From the NCBI GenBank assembly GCA_036362985.1, contig JAYGXS010000001.1, positions 13,527,690 to 13,591,689 on the forward strand: DNA of 64,000 bases, given 5' to 3'. The position numbers and the translations under genes are program-made. Below the pieces are notes generated by a model, which did no database searches, was not told the origin of the DNA, and saw nothing but the letters and a program-made list of their open reading frames with translations. This stretch comes from Ligula intestinalis. Its lineage: Eukaryota > Platyhelminthes > Cestoda > Diphyllobothriidea > Diphyllobothriidae. This document shows, in pieces, positions 33,400 through 44,461 of the stretch. How positions within the stretch are numbered: the first letter of the stretch is position 1; every line of letters begins with the position of its first letter.

Positions 33400-33492
33400 T
33401 CTTATGTCTTTGATAATGAATCCGCGAGGGATCTTGAAACTTCAGGCACATAAAAGTATTGTCCCATCAATTGAGTTGTCTTCTTCTCAATT
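33400..33492 (+). mobile_element. PLE 3' end
   Basis: TTGATAATGAATCCGCGAGG, then ATCTTGAAACTTCAGGCACA and the tail GTCCCATCAATTGAGTTGTC then TTCTTCTCAATT. This is the same terminus as at 9.1 and 51.2 kb with scattered changes (GAAACTTC for GAAACGTC). Stem II (ATCC/GGAT) still pairs. Solo 3' end. Confidence 0.6.
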
Positions 33493-33895
33493 AATTCTCG
33501 TGTACTTCCCGTTGAATCAAAGTAGTATTATAGAGGCAGTACCAGCAATCCTGTGGGTGATCCATGGAAGTTGGAGCCGTGTTCCAGTTACATCAAGCTT
33601 ATGAAAGATATTTGCCTTCAGTAACCATCTGGGCTGTCTGAGGGACACTATTTGGGGGTGCTCCGCTCACTGGGCAGGAAGCTTAAACATGCGTACTGAA
33701 AAATTTCCTTGAAAGTTCAAGGCAAAGAGGGGTTCTTTAGCCGAATGAATAGAAACCAAGAAACAAAACGCCCCACTCAGTTGAAATCAGTGGTATAACG
33801 ATAAATTTAAGGAAGAGTAAATACTTCCGCGTCCTAACCCTGACACTTATTCTAACATAAATCTAAACGGCTACTGGCAAAAGTAGCTTATGTAG

Positions 33896-34431
33896 CCCCT
33901 CTCATAACCCCTAGCCTCAGCATTTTGTCCTTCTAAAAACAGTGGTTATAGAGTTTGATGTGGTGGGAAGAATAGGATGGGGAGAGAAGAAAATTTTTAG
34001 AAGTTAGCGTAAAGTGAAAAAAATTCGTCAAAGTTGCTTCCCACAACCACTGGGAGCAGGTTGTTCCACATGTTAATTGAAGGTGTGAGCGGCACTTCGC
34101 GCCGTGGTCTATACTAAGCTAACTCCAGAACGGTAAGTTGGACCACAGGTAAGCTGGAGTAGATGACTCCCTAACCAATATTTCAATTTTTCGGGAAATC
34201 CAAGAAACCTGCAATTTGATAATCGGGTTTGTCCGTAATGAGTAAAATGATAATACAGATAAGAAAATCTGCAAATATAAATCAACAAAATTTCTAAATA
34301 CAGTAAAATAAAAATTCATTCAGCATTTATTAAAGTATATTACACTGCGTGGCCTTATTTCCCTCCCATAAAACACGATAACCACCTTTTTCGTAGGAAA
34401 ACATGGAGGTTGTAGGGATTAATGAGGGGGG
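33896..34431 (-). mobile_element. MITE family M1, copy 2 (about 536 bp)
   Basis: The left end, CTCATAACCCCTAGCC then CAGCATTTTGTCC, is mirrored by GGAAAACATGGAGG then GGGATTAATGAGG at the right. The interior (CTGGGAGCAGG, GCCGTGGTCTATACTA) is the complement of copy 1 and copy 3 sequence, so this copy is in reverse orientation. Confidence 0.72.
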
Positions 34432-34439
34432 ATACACAA

Positions 34440-36220
34440 GCTGCTGTTGCCCTGCTACCCTAATTTAAACCCTAGCTCTGTCCTGAACCTAAGCACACAA
34501 ACCCAAACCGTAGGGCCTAATGAAATGCTGATATTCAAACTAAATTGTTACCCAACGCCTGGACAAAGAACTAACGCCAAAGTTCAGCCTTATCCTAAGC
34601 ACAAATATCCCTCAATTTACAAGAAAGCCATTGTATGCCGCGTGTTTCCCATTACCTTGTCCTGTTTAGGCGGCCGTAGAAGCTATTCTTACAGAAACTG
34701 ACTTTTACTGTCTGAGCTGCATGTCATCAGTCACGTGCCTAATAAATACAAGCGGCTGATTTCTTTAACTTGGTGTGAAAACTAGTTACATAACTCAGAT
34801 CCATTTAATCAGAAAAATATGGTGTCACCTAAATGAGTTATTCAAAACGCGGTTGTTCAAGTACAGCTTTAAGCACGCCACACACTCTACGAAGACGTGC
34901 TGGTTGTAAATTTTTTAGCGTGGGATAGCATTCTTTCGCTCCTAGGGATGAGGTCATATTTCAACACAATATTTCGATGGAAAGGTTCAGACTTCAAATC
35001 ACAGTTGTATAAACGAGCGCAGTCAGCTTCCTTTCAGTCACCACTGGTTGCGTCCTCAGGGACTAATCACGTGACCTTGTTTTGCCTAAACTTTATCGCA
35101 GCGGAGCGCCAACAAGTCCACCATGCATTCGGTGTTAAAAAACATTTTCTGCTTATTTTTCTGACCCCTAGAACGATTAACGTACAAGCTGGTTCTAGTT
35201 TTTACCTTCCGAATACTCCAAATGTTTGTATTTACTCTAATACTGACTGGCGCATTTCGATGCGGTTTATTGTATATGACTAAACATAGGCCCACGCTCT
35301 ACAACTCTCCGTGGATCATATACAAACTGGACGAATTCGTGGTAATTCAAGAGGCTCGAACTCGAACAAGGGAATAAAATATATGCCCTTATCGATAGGA
35401 GGATATATTTTTTACGTATTGACATAGTTAATTTGTGAATATAAAAGGTGTCTGTTGGACTTTTTTTTTCAATATGAAGTTTGCGCAAATTTTCCTGTCA
35501 CAGTAACGATCGTATATTTGATCCGAAAAAATTAAACAAGAGCATTATGGTGGTCAAAATTTCTGGTGTGAAGAAACCATGCAACCATTTGTTTAAGCCT
35601 CCCTCCGATAACAAAATCGATTTAAAAGATGGCCTAAACGGTTAAAAAATGCCAACAGTTCCCATGGACATTGGATATGTTTGGATGGCAAATACCTCAG
35701 TAAAATTGCAGTGTACAATTTGACCGTCACCATAGAAAAATCCAAAAATTTCGCGCGTTTCTTCATTTGAAAAATGAAAGAGTCAATTGCTTGCTGAAGA
35801 ATATCTTCTCAATGCGCATCCAAAAAGAATTTCGCCTTTTCGTCCTCCCGCCCCACACCTGCTGTGCAGGCAACAGCTTTTCATGCCCAATTGTATTGTT
35901 TTGATATCCGCTAGCAAGTCCCTAATTTCCGCCAAGGTCACACCGAGAGACAGCACAAGTGGAACAGCTGATCACGAACCCAGGGACTGCCTGGTAATAA
36001 AAAAGGCATGTAGGCCCCAAAATTCCAGCACTTGTGTGGCATCTTTGTCGGTATTTGCGATTCCAAAGTCCCTGTCTGACCATCAACTGGAAGGCCTCTT
36101 CGACAAGTTACTAGCCTGCAGGATTGCCCCATAAAAAGGTCAGGTCTGGGGCGTTCAGAAATTATTTTTACCCCTATGGCAAAGCAGCATTTTCTACAGT
36201 TATATATATTTCACAATTTA
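34440..36220. other. AT-rich spacer, no gene recognised
   Basis: Begins with a telomere-like tract to about 34.53 kb. Open frames at 34897-35283 and 35787-36134 resemble nothing known to me. Confidence 0.45.
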
Positions 36221-36224
36221 CTTT

Positions 36225-36595
36225 ACAGGATATTTTCCTGTGACCTAATTAAAGCTTCTACCCTGCTTGGCATCATGTGAATGAGATCCAGGAAGGTCTC
36301 CTAGGGGATCGTTCTAAATGCGTATAACTGGGATCTTTCCAATCCAAAAACAGTAGACGGAGAGGCCAGTTACACGTCAACCACATTAAAAAGAATTGGC
36401 GATAGGTTTTCAATTGGATTCAAGTCAAGATCACGTGCCAGCCACATGCCTCTCCTCAAGAAGTGTGAAATTTTCTCTGGAAGCTACTTCTGGGTCTCCA
36501 GAGCTGTATTGGCTGTGGCTCCATGCTACATACAATGCATCCTTGACCTGTACGAAAACAAAGTTATTCCTGAATGGTCGAGAATGTGCGAGGCC
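36225..36595 (-). pseudogene. Tc1/mariner transposase C-terminal remnant
   Basis: On the - strand: NFVFVQVKDALYVA (decayed FQQDNAPCH region), FTLLEERHV, then after a small shift WLARDLDLNPIENLSPILFN. This is the PDLNPIEN-type block that carries the last catalytic acid. Then comes IPxETFLDLIHMMPSRVEA, the usual C-terminal helix. Stops and a shift make it non-functional. No inverted ends found. It ends beside the PLE at 36.6 kb. Confidence 0.7.
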
Positions 36596-36602
36596 CAGGT
36601 AA

Positions 36603-37410
36603 TTGAATAGAAGAAGGTAAGATGTTCTCTGGGACCAGAAGGGTATTTGTGCGACGTTTCGAACTCTCCCGCGAGCTTATTGTCAAGGAATGAAAAAACG
36701 CACAGCTCACAGTGTAATTAAGTCAGTTCCGCTGAGATTGACCTCTGCCCTTGACCTCTGCCCCCGATCTGCTCGCGCAATGCGAGGTAGGCCTCAGGAA
36801 GGTCGACATGCCTGTTAATTGAGCCCGCGCGTGAATGCCAGGCTTCCTGCAGCAGGCGTGAAGTTCGGTCGTTTGACCGACTCAGTATTTGCACGTTTTC
36901 GAAGTCGAAGCTGTGTCCTGGCTTGGATGCGTGGGCGCCCACCAGGAAATTCTTGTCGTTCCGTTGCACGGCGAGGCCATGCTGGTGCATTTTCGTGAGG
37001 CCCCGTTTGCCGGTTTCACCAACATAATTGGCTTCACCACAAAGGCAGTAAATACGGTAAATAACACCGAACTTTTGATTCACGGGTACTGGGTCCTTGG
37101 GTCACATAAGTTGCCAGTGGATTGTTGCTTCAGGTCTGTGAGCAACGCCAATCCCAAATTCGCTGACCAGTCGAGCGACTTCTTCAGAAACACCAGCAGT
37201 GTAGGATATTGCTCACCAGCGTGTCGGTTCTGGCTGTCCCGTTGGTTTTCTTCGTGTGGCTCCTCGCCTGCATTCCTCTCTGTTCCAACTTCGGGAAACC
37301 GAAGGTGATGAATGTGTGCTTGAAGCCAGGTTCTGGTATTTAAGGCGGCTAATCTTGCGTATGGGACGCGTAAATGGATGCTTTTGGTTTGGAGGGCCAC
37401 TTCAACCCGA
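36603..37410 (-). mobile_element. PLE (lineage B), minus copy of a head-to-head pair
   Basis: On the - strand a linker (37400 to about 37085), a GIY-YIG domain (36718-37083), a 3' untranslated part with the hammerhead-like box (GACGTTTC at 36653-36660), and a terminal TCCCAGAGAACATC segment. It shares all of these with the + strand copy that starts about 120 bases to the right. Confidence 0.82.
36718..37083 (-). pseudogene. PLE GIY-YIG endonuclease (lineage B)
   Basis: Reads FGVIYRIYCLCGEANYVGET, GKRGLTKMHQHGLAV, VGAHASKPGHSFDFENVQI and LQEAWHSRAGSINRHVDLPE. VIYRIYC..YVGETGKR is the GIY-YIG core, and AHASKPGHSFDF with EAWHS...INRHVDL is the conserved second half. The domain is open, but the preceding linker is in another frame. 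Confidence 0.83.
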
Positions 37411-37596
37411 ACAAATCTACTATAAGCTCATTTATGTTTAAGCCTTAGTACGATTTAAGCCAATAGAAATTGAGTAGTGATGGTGTTCAAAGTCTAGCAA
37501 AAATTCGATGAAATCACTGGGGAACTTGCAACTGCGCCTCCAGTCGTTGTAGTCGTTGTACTGGAGGCACTGGCTGTTGAAAACTATCCATCACGA

Positions 37597-37992
37597 TTGT
37601 GGATCCGGTATGTTGATGACACGTTTGTCATCATTCATCGAGACAAGATTGAGGATTTCACAGAGGATCTGAACTCGATCTTCCCCAATATGCAGTTTAC
37701 GATGGAGGAAGAAAAAGATCGCCAGTTGCCTTTCCTCGACGTGCTGATATGCAGAAAAGACGGTGGGGAACTCAAAACAACAGTTTACAGGAAGGCGACA
37801 AATACATCTCACATCATGTTTTACCTCAGCAACCATCTCGTCTCGCACAATTGTAGCTGCGTGCGAACGCTCTATCATCGTGTAGAAACTCACTGCAGCG
37901 AATCAGCCGACAAGAAGGCCGAGGCCCAGTATCTCAAGAAAATCTTCACAACGAATGGCTACCCTGGCGCCTTCGTCGAAAAATTGAGGTGA
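37597..37992 (+). pseudogene. PLE reverse transcriptase, motif C onward
   Basis: Reads WIRYVDDTFVIIHRDKIEDF, LNSIFPNMQFTMEEEKDRQL, PFLDVLICRKDGGE, VYRKATNTSHIMFYLSN and HRVETHCSES. YVDD is intact. The frame stops at 37990-37992, before the linker to GIY-YIG, which continues in the next frame. Confidence 0.85.
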
Positions 37993-38148
37993 GTGATCAA
38001 ACAAAGAAAACCAACAGGACAGCTATAACCAACACGCTGGCGAGCAATACCATATATTGCTGGTGTATCCGAAGAATTCGCTCGACTACTCAGCGAATTT
38101 GGGATTGGCGTTGCTCACAGGCCTGAAGCAACAATCCACCGGCAACTT

Positions 38149-38391
38149 ATGCGGCCAAAGGACCCAGTACCCGTTAATCAAATGTCCGGTGTCATTTACC
38201 ATATTGACTGCCTTTGTGTTGAAGCCAATTATGTTAGTGAAACCGGAAAACAGGTCCTCACGAGAATGCACCAGTATGAACTCGCCGTGCAATGGAACGA
38301 CAAGAATTCCCTGGTGGGCGCCCACGCATCCAAGCCAGGACACAGCTTCGACTTCGAAAACGTGCGAATACTGGGTCGGTCAGATGACTGA
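38149..38391 (+). pseudogene. PLE GIY-YIG endonuclease, plus copy
   Basis: Reads SGVIYHIDCLCVEANYVSET, GKQVLTRMHQYELAV, NSLVGAHASKPGHSFDFENV. YVG of the minus copy has become YVS, a likely damaging change. A TGA follows at 38389. The remaining EAWHSRAGSINRHVEL part continues in another frame to about 38530. Confidence 0.8.
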
Positions 38392-38787
38392 ACTTCACGC
38401 CTGCTGCAGGAAGCCTGGCATTCACGCGCGGGCTCAATTAACAGGCATGTCGAGCTTCCTGAGCCCTACCTCGCGTTGCGCGAGCAGATCGTGGGCAGAG
38501 GTCAAGGGCAGAGGTCAATCTCAGCGGAACTGACTTAATTACACTGTGTTCTGTACGTTTTTTATGCCTTGACAATAAGCTCGCCGGAGAGTTCGAAACG
38601 TCGGCCAAATACACTCTTGATCCCAGAGAACGTCTTAACTTCTTCCCTAAAGTTATTCCTAAATTTTGATCTGCCCACAAAATAGTTTTCCAGTCGCTTA
38701 AACAGGTCTTGCTTTAAGATCTTCTCTCTACAATATACACTATTTACTCGCTGACTCTGTGGTACAATGTGATGGTTAGAGAGTTCT

Positions 38788-39057
38788 CTAAAAGACGACT
38801 CTAAATGCTTGGTTGACGTCTACCCGATGACCGCTGTCTACCAAGTGAGCCAGAATTGCGCTTGATATCGACTTAGTTTCGCCTCTGTTTAACCACGCAG
38901 GGTGATGCTCTCGCATGCACTTGGATAGACGTCTAATCGTTCGACCAATGTAACTTGCCCCACAGGAGCATGTAAAGTTGTAGATACACATTGATGTGGT
39001 CTGGAACGGCAGTCTATCCTTGCCTTCAAGGCGAAGAAGTGGAGTGCTTGAGAACAA
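38788..39057 (-). pseudogene. PLE GIY-YIG endonuclease
   Basis: Reads LLRLEGKDRLPFQTTSMCIY, NFTCSCGASYIGRTIRRLSK, CMREHHPAWLNRGETKSISS and AILAHLVDSGHRVD. Same domain as at 10.9-11.5 kb. It ends at a stop about 20 residues sooner than expected. Confidence 0.82.
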
Positions 39058-39709
39058 TAATCTTCACTTTGCTGCTGGATATGTACGCGCGATTGCAGCG
39101 TTCAGACGAAGCTGTAGAAGTTCTCCTAGCTCGGTTCGTGAGGCAGCGGACGAGGCCTCGTTTCTGACTTAGTGGCACAAAACTGTAGAAGTTAGTGTAT
39201 TGCCCTGTCCAGGTCTTCTTACGAAATACACTTCTAATTATTGATCCATCAGATTCTCTACTAAGGAGGACGTCTAGAAAGGGGAGGCACTGTCTATCCT
39301 CTTTTTCCAAAGTGAAGGTTAACGCTGAGTGCACCTGATTCACTTTATCTAAGAATGTGTCAAGCTCAAGTCTTCTGTCTGCTATTATAAATCTATCATC
39401 CACATAGCGAGCATAGGCTGGAAGGTCTTTTATAATATGAGAAAGTTTGTTGCTCTCCATTTTGCCCATGAAAGTATCCGCTAAAAGAGGTCCAAGGGGT
39501 GATTTCATCGCTACCCCATCTATTTGGCGGTAAAATTGGCCATTAAAGCTGAATTGCACGTTTAAAGTGCAGCTTAAGAGTAATTGCTTCATGTCTCCGA
39601 TCGGCATGCCGATTGGGAACTCTTTTTTAACAATCTCGTCACACAAAAATTCTATGGTTTCTGTGAGGGGAATGTTGGTGAACAGTGACGCGACATCTAG
39701 GGATAACAT
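39026..39709 (-). CDS. PLE reverse transcriptase (227 residues open)
   Basis: Motif A SLDVASLFTNIPL, then FSFNGQFYRQIDGVAMKSPL and GPLLADTFMG (motif B, with K where G is usual), catalytic ARYVDDRFII, LTFTLEKEDRQCLPFLDVLL and RSVFRKKTWTGQYTNFYS. The order and spacing match Penelope-like reverse transcriptases. The catalytic aspartates are intact; the C-terminal end is shifted out of the GIY-YIG frame. Confidence 0.88.
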   Translation of the reverse strand: MLSLDVASLFTNIPLTETIEFLCDEIVKKEFPIGMPIGDMKQLLLSCTLNVQFSFNGQFYRQIDGVAMKSPLGPLLADTFMGKMESNKLSHIIKDLPAYARYVDDRFIIADRRLELDTFLDKVNQVHSALTFTLEKEDRQCLPFLDVLLSRESDGSIIRSVFRKKTWTGQYTNFYSFVPLSQKRGLVRCLTNRARRTSTASSERCNRAYISSSKVKIIVLKHSTSSP

Positions 39710-39859
39710 CGTTTACCGTTGATATGACTGTTTCTTATGGATTCGACGAATTCAAACGTGTCCCGTAAGCTATGTGGGAGAGTTCTCTAAAGGACATTTT
39801 TCCCCACACCATGTCTGTGGGCTAAACTTTCGAACTTCAACATTCCCAACCATGTTACG

Positions 39860-40130
39860 ACTTGGAACCCAAAACGTCATGTTTGTATGTTTGGCGCATG
39901 GAACAGTTCATGCGGAATTCATCTGAGAGAAAGTTGTTTGCAGTGGTTTACAGTTCACCTACTGGCAACCTTAGACCAGGTCATCCTATCTTTGATCAAA
40001 GATCTACACATTTTTCATCCTATCTTATGGTTACCCATGATTAAAGATTCTCGACAGAATCCGAAACGTCAGGAAAATAAGCTTCTTGCTCCCGTGATCG
40101 TATTTTCTGCTCCTGATCTTTTTTTCTGTT
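39860..40130 (+). mobile_element. PLE 3' fragment
   Basis: The best-paired stem II in the window: GATTCT at 40045-40050 with AGAATC at 40055-40060, then CGAAACGTC to 40070, AGGAAAATAAG and CCGTGATCGTATTTTCT. The first box is ATGATTA in place of CTGATGA. The sequence belongs with the lineage A ends at 12.6, 29.4 and 53.9 kb. No coding part retained. Confidence 0.62.
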
Positions 40131-40438
40131 AGTCTATGGATTTTCCTTCTGTGCTGGGCAGTATCACCCAAACGTTTATGTAAATAGCGGTGCATATTTG
40201 AAGGAGAACCCTTCAGGTCTTTAACATTCTTCGGTAAGCCTTGTCTCACCAATGCATTTTTTAATAACGATCTTTTCAACTCTCCCCATTTTTTGCTCTT
40301 CCAAAGTTTTAACATGTGCGTTTGTATCGTGACCACGAATACCTGACCGTTCATTTTCACTCGCTTCACCCCGGCCTGCATCATAGCCATAGCTCGAGCT
40401 ATGTTGCTTGAGCTTCGCGCCAGCAGAATCTCAGCCAC
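40031..40438 (-). other. Open frame running into the inverted PLE end
   Basis: The 135-residue - strand frame has KLWKSKKWGELKRSLLKNAL and HRRKIHRLTEKKIRSRKYDH, a basic helix-like stretch that recalls the N-terminal charged helices of some PLE proteins. It ends inside the reversed PLE terminus. It could be the N-terminus of a neighbouring inverted PLE. The family is not certain. Confidence 0.35.
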
Positions 40439-40439
40439 T

Positions 40440-42160
40440 GCTTTTTACTGCTTTACAGTAGTTAAGGCTAAGAAAGTTAACCCTAACATCTACGATCTTC
40501 CAGGCCCAGAGTGCTTTTAGGAGAGGATAGACGACGATGGGAAAGCCAGATTGTTAGGGATAGTGTCTTCTGCAAGGAAACATAGGAGAATAGCTGGAAA
40601 GAGTGTTGACTCTCGGATGACAACAGTCCGGCTGCCAGGGCGTCAATTCCGGAGTGATGAGAGCCTCAGGAATCGCCGCAATGTCTGCGCATGCTTTTTA
40701 GGGTAGCCAATCATGCGGCTGATGTCTAGACTGGAGGTTGTGGCGTGACCTTGAAATGGGCGAGGGCTGGCTAGCGTGGACAACCACTGCAAAACTATAG
40801 AGCAAAATACTGTGGACAAAATTTGATTACAAATAAATCAAAAACCAAAAAGGTTGATTTATCCATTAGTGCTATTGGTAAATATTTAATTTTAAAGAAA
40901 TTTTCAAACGTTTAAGAGGTGCAAATAATTGATGGACACCCTATAGTGGGTGCGGTGGGAAAACACGGGGACCAGATCAGGACATGGTGGGAATTGTTAG
41001 GGTTGTGTTCCCATTAAAAAAACGCTGAAAATGGGTGGGTAGGGGGAGGAGCTGGTGGCACTCGTATGTCCAGGCTCAACCTCACCAGCCACCCGTGGCC
41101 CTGATAGTGCCTCCATTCCGTGGGAGCTGAGTCAGACGTTGCGGCTTCAGCCGCCTTCATTCTTTTTGACTCTGTCATTACACCGGCCAAAGATGGGTGA
41201 AAAGAAGAGGGACCGCGTGCGATAGACACAACGTAAGTCTACTATCACTTGATGTTAATCAACGCGTAAGTCATCGTCCCTGCATCAATACGATGTGGAC
41301 CGGACAGTTGACATAGTCAGAATCGGCGTTAGAATTTTCGGACAACACTAACTCAGGAAACCATCGAATCAAAAGGCTGGGACAGAAGACAAGTAATTTG
41401 TCCTCAGCCAGTCCTTTTATGTCTTACTGGCCTATACTCCGTTGCTTCAGTTGTGTTTCAGTGAGCAGTGTGATCCCAGCAACATAGTCGTCAGAAGGTG
41501 AGCGTAAGATGCCAGCTATTTTCGAAAAACACTTCCTGCAAAAGTGGGCAGAGGAGAATTTAGCCTACGATGAGAAAGTCAATCCATTATTTTCTGGAAG
41601 CCAGCACATTCCAGGAATTCCGTTCAGCAGAAACTCGAAGAAGGAAAACATTGACCTTTAAATGGATAAGTGAATGAAAAAGGCCCTCTAGTCTGCTGAT
41701 TCCGAAAATGTTAAATGAAGGTCAAGAAAAGAATCCGGCTGTTAAGGCAAATAGAAGAAAACTAGCTTGAAGTTTGCATTGATGAATTTTATGTGACAGC
41801 GGCTCGAAGAACTGAACCAATTCTGTTAAACACTCCCATTAACTGTTGTATGAACTAGTGAACTACCTTGTTTTTTCAGATCATACGTAGCACGCCAAAA
41901 TAGACTTGTGTAGAGGCTATTTGATGCTGCTTTTGTCCTTTGAAATCAATCAAATCAGTAAACATCCACTACATGTGTGCACCACAAAAATCCGATTAAA
42001 ACGACCTTTGCAGATTCTCCTTTTAATAGATTAGTTTAAAACCGGTTAGACAAGGTGCATGGTTATCAAATGAATGCCACCCCCTGAGAGGTAAAGGAAA
42101 AACTAAGGTAATTATTTTATTCAGGAAGTTTGGTAGCTTTGCTTAATTTAAGTTGACCCA
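40440..42160. other. Spacer, no gene recognised
   Basis: 40.96-41.23 kb is a GC-richer block sharing GACCAGATCAGG and GTGTTCCCA-like words with 49.65-49.70 kb (possible repeat). The remainder is AT-rich without supported features. Confidence 0.4.
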
Positions 42161-42164
42161 ATTG

Positions 42165-42460
42165 TGAAAAAATCGCGGCGTTCAGCGAAAGTTGAGCCCG
42201 CGCAGTAGGGAAGGCCTTAAAACGAAGCCAATGCTCTACCAGTTGAGCTAAAAACTTCACGTCTAGCGCCGTGTAGTTAGTCATACTTGGATCGATTTTA
42301 CCCGCCCAACTTTACCGCTCATATGAAATCCACCATTACGGAAGAGTGAACTAACTGCCCAAGCAGGATTTCCTAAGCAATCATCTAGAATTCACCAGAA
42401 TGACTAACAGGCTGACTTGTTATTAAGGAGTTTTGGCAGATTTGCTGTATTTAAGCTAAG
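42165..42460 (-). repeat. tRNA-derived SINE (family S1)
   Basis: On the - strand: body (AGCAAATCTGCC-like start, AGTCATTCTGGTG, GATGATTGCTTAGG, GTTGGGCGGGTAAAATCGAT), then a tRNA-like part with box A TAGCTCAACTGGTAGAGC and box B GCGGGCTCAACTT. The tail is TTTTTTCACAATTGGGTCAA. The same order occurs at 44.4-44.8 and 61.6-61.96 kb. RNA polymerase III would use boxes A and B. Confidence 0.72.
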
Positions 42461-42639
42461 CAACATTATGCCGACTTTCGATGTCACATCTCTTTTACTT
42501 CTTTTCAGTGGGATTTGCCAGCTAAGGAGTTCAAAGTACTCTATGAACCAAGTACGATGAGACTAAAAATTAGCTCGAACTCGCCCAACTCCTCCCACGC
42601 CAGCAGACAGATCGATGTACGTATCTATGCCACTTTATA

Positions 42640-42990
42640 TTCTTGATCTGATACCAGCGAGACCGTGAGCTTGTAGCTCAACTGTTAGGACATTCGCCCT
42701 GACGGGGAAGATCGCGAGTTCAAATCTCGGTGTGGCAGCAATTTCAGCGGCCACGCTGGGGTTGGGTATCACTAGCCGATGACGTCTAACAAGGCAGAAA
42801 AGGTCTTCCTAGTGTCCCCGATCTTCGCTGGTAATGTCCTTCCGCCTACATCCTAGCCACCTCGCGGTGGAGGCTCAAGAGAGAGCTCCAATGGTGGTAT
42901 GGAGGGAGGAGTGTGTCCTCTGACGGATCAGTGTATGCGTCTTTGCCACTATAAATCTACTGAAATAACTAGTATGTACTAAATTAAACA
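42640..42990 (+). repeat. tRNA-derived SINE, second family
   Basis: Box A-like TAGCTCAACTGTTAGGAC, anticodon-arm-like TCGCCCTGACGGGGA, and box B CGAGTTCAAATCTCG. A body follows with CGCGGTGGAGGCTCAAGAGA and a weakly AT-rich end. Acceptor ends do not pair, so it is a SINE head and not a tRNA gene. Layout resembles tRNA-related SINEs of flatworms. Confidence 0.55.
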
Positions 42991-42999
42991 AGGTTTTAC

Positions 43000-44320
43000 T
43001 CCGAAAAACTGAAAACTACACTACATTAAAACTAACGCTAACTTAATAAACTAAATAATAATTAAAAAAACTATGCTTACACCACCCATCCCAGAAGACA
43101 GAATTCTGGGACTAGGGGAAGCAAAGGTGGTCGTCCAACTTTATGATTACCCACACGGGTTTTGTTGAAGGCTAGGGAGGGACCGCGTTGCTAGGCGACA
43201 ATGGCTTTACATCGAAAGGAAAATTACAGAAGAAATACGCTAACTATTTATCTTGGAGTCTTGAACTTGAAACCAGCGATATCCATGCAGGCTTGCCGTT
43301 TGCAAAAAAATCTAGCGGTGCAAAGCAAGTAAAGTGTTTACCACGGAAACCAAACCCCCAGAATTCTATAATACCTGACCGGTGGTAGTGGTAATTTACT
43401 TTATTTTTGTTCAATATCGTATTATTTAATAAAATTCATTTAATGTATTATTTTATCATTTTATGTAGTATTTTCTATTTTTGTCCGATATATCTTCTAT
43501 TTTTTCTCCTGCGCCCCCATATTGTCCCAAGCATGCATCCCGTTTTGCCATCAGTCCAATATTACAGAAACCTGGGGGTTTAATTTCCGCGGTGGCTCAT
43601 ATAATAGACTGTTACCCATTTGGCTTACCGTAGTATGTCGAGCTGCATTTGGGTGTGGATTTGGAACAGCAGGGGTCTGCTGTTATTCTTGCGAGGCGCC
43701 AATTGTTTCCTCTGTAGAGCATGCATAAATTATCGGAAACTGTAGGTGGGCAAAAAGTTTCCTAACACCGACTGTTAGTTAAAGGTTGCCATGGTTCTTC
43801 TGACGCCTTTATTTCTCACCTTGCATTTGAGCCAAAAACGCAAAGTGAACTAAAATAAAGGACGCCCAAGCATCTGAAGTCTACTTCCAGTAGGTTTGCA
43901 TTCTTAGGATTAAGAGCAAAGCGTTGTCCCCTAAACGCAGCATGCGGTAGATAATTTTGGCTAACGTGACAGGTGCCATTTGGGATGCACATCAACAGCA
44001 TATATCGCAGTCAGGGAGGGGGATAAAATGGCAGTACAGCAACCCACACACTCTCTCACCGCCGGTCTCTTTAAATTGATGTAAACACTGGGCCCAGGTT
44101 GGACACGAGTAAACAATGCGGTAAATGCTGCGAAAGTCTACTGTCGCAAAAAACGAACTCACGCAAATTTTGCTATCCCTGTGACCACTATATTGTCGTA
44201 CAAATGGAGCATGCAGTTGGAAATGCTAGCTAACCTGTCACTACATGCGTGGTTGGTAGGCGGCCGACAAAGTGCTTTGGAAGTTACTAACCTCTGAAGT
44301 GGGTGGATTTGAATATACAA
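43000..44320. other. Spacer with a weak inverted repeat
   Basis: Around 43340-43366 (GGAAACCAAACCCCCAG) there is an imperfect reverse complement at about 43570-43597. These could be the ends of a degraded MITE. No coding sequence supported. Confidence 0.35.
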
Positions 44321-44382
44321 AAGACCATGTACATTTGAGTTGACCCAAGTGTGAAAAACTCTAGGCATTTGGCGTGAGGCGG

Positions 44383-44461
44383 GCGTTTGCAGCCTAGCGG
44401 TAGAGCATTAGCCTCCGGTAAAGGCTTTCTCTGATGCGCGGGTTCAAATCCCGCCAAACGC
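44383..44461 (+). tRNA. tRNA-like head of SINE, unit 1 (not a working tRNA)
   Basis: Acceptor GCGTTTG pairs with CAAACGC (7 of 7). The anticodon arm is AGCCT-CCGGTAA-AGGCT (5 bp, 7-base loop), and the T arm GCGGG-TTCAAAT-CCCGC (5 bp). The D arm pairs poorly and the variable part is long. The base before the anticodon is C and not T, and the loop would read GGT. These faults and the repeat context argue against a true tRNA gene. Confidence 0.5.

Larger units (their letters stand above)
37531..38640 (+). mobile_element. PLE (lineage B), plus copy of a head-to-head pair
   Basis: 5'-truncated. It starts just before the catalytic reverse-transcriptase motif, passes through the GIY-YIG domain, then a 3' untranslated part with GAAACGTC at 38595-38602 and the end GATCCCAGAGAACGTC. 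It is closely similar to the - strand copy at 36.6-37.4 kb over the shared part. Confidence 0.84.
38788..39800 (-). mobile_element. PLE (lineage D), reverse transcriptase plus GIY-YIG
   Basis: The most complete Penelope-type coding region in the window. On the - strand a short lead-in (HSLRDTFEFVESIR, about 39790-39720, in another frame), reverse transcriptase (39026-39709) and GIY-YIG (38788-39057). The two long frames overlap and are joined by one frameshift near 39045. Related to the fragments at 10.9-11.5 and 60.4-60.8 kb. Confidence 0.85.

Noticed and set aside
34897..35283. 128-residue open frame as a gene
   Set aside because: AT-rich region, no family resemblance, no splice or start context; long open frames arise by chance at this size.
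40031..40438. Host gene for a basic protein
   Set aside because: The frame runs into a reversed PLE terminus and has no exon signals; more likely PLE-derived.
44383..44461. Functional tRNA gene
   Set aside because: D arm does not pair, the variable region is too long, C stands before the anticodon, and it is part of a repeated SINE.
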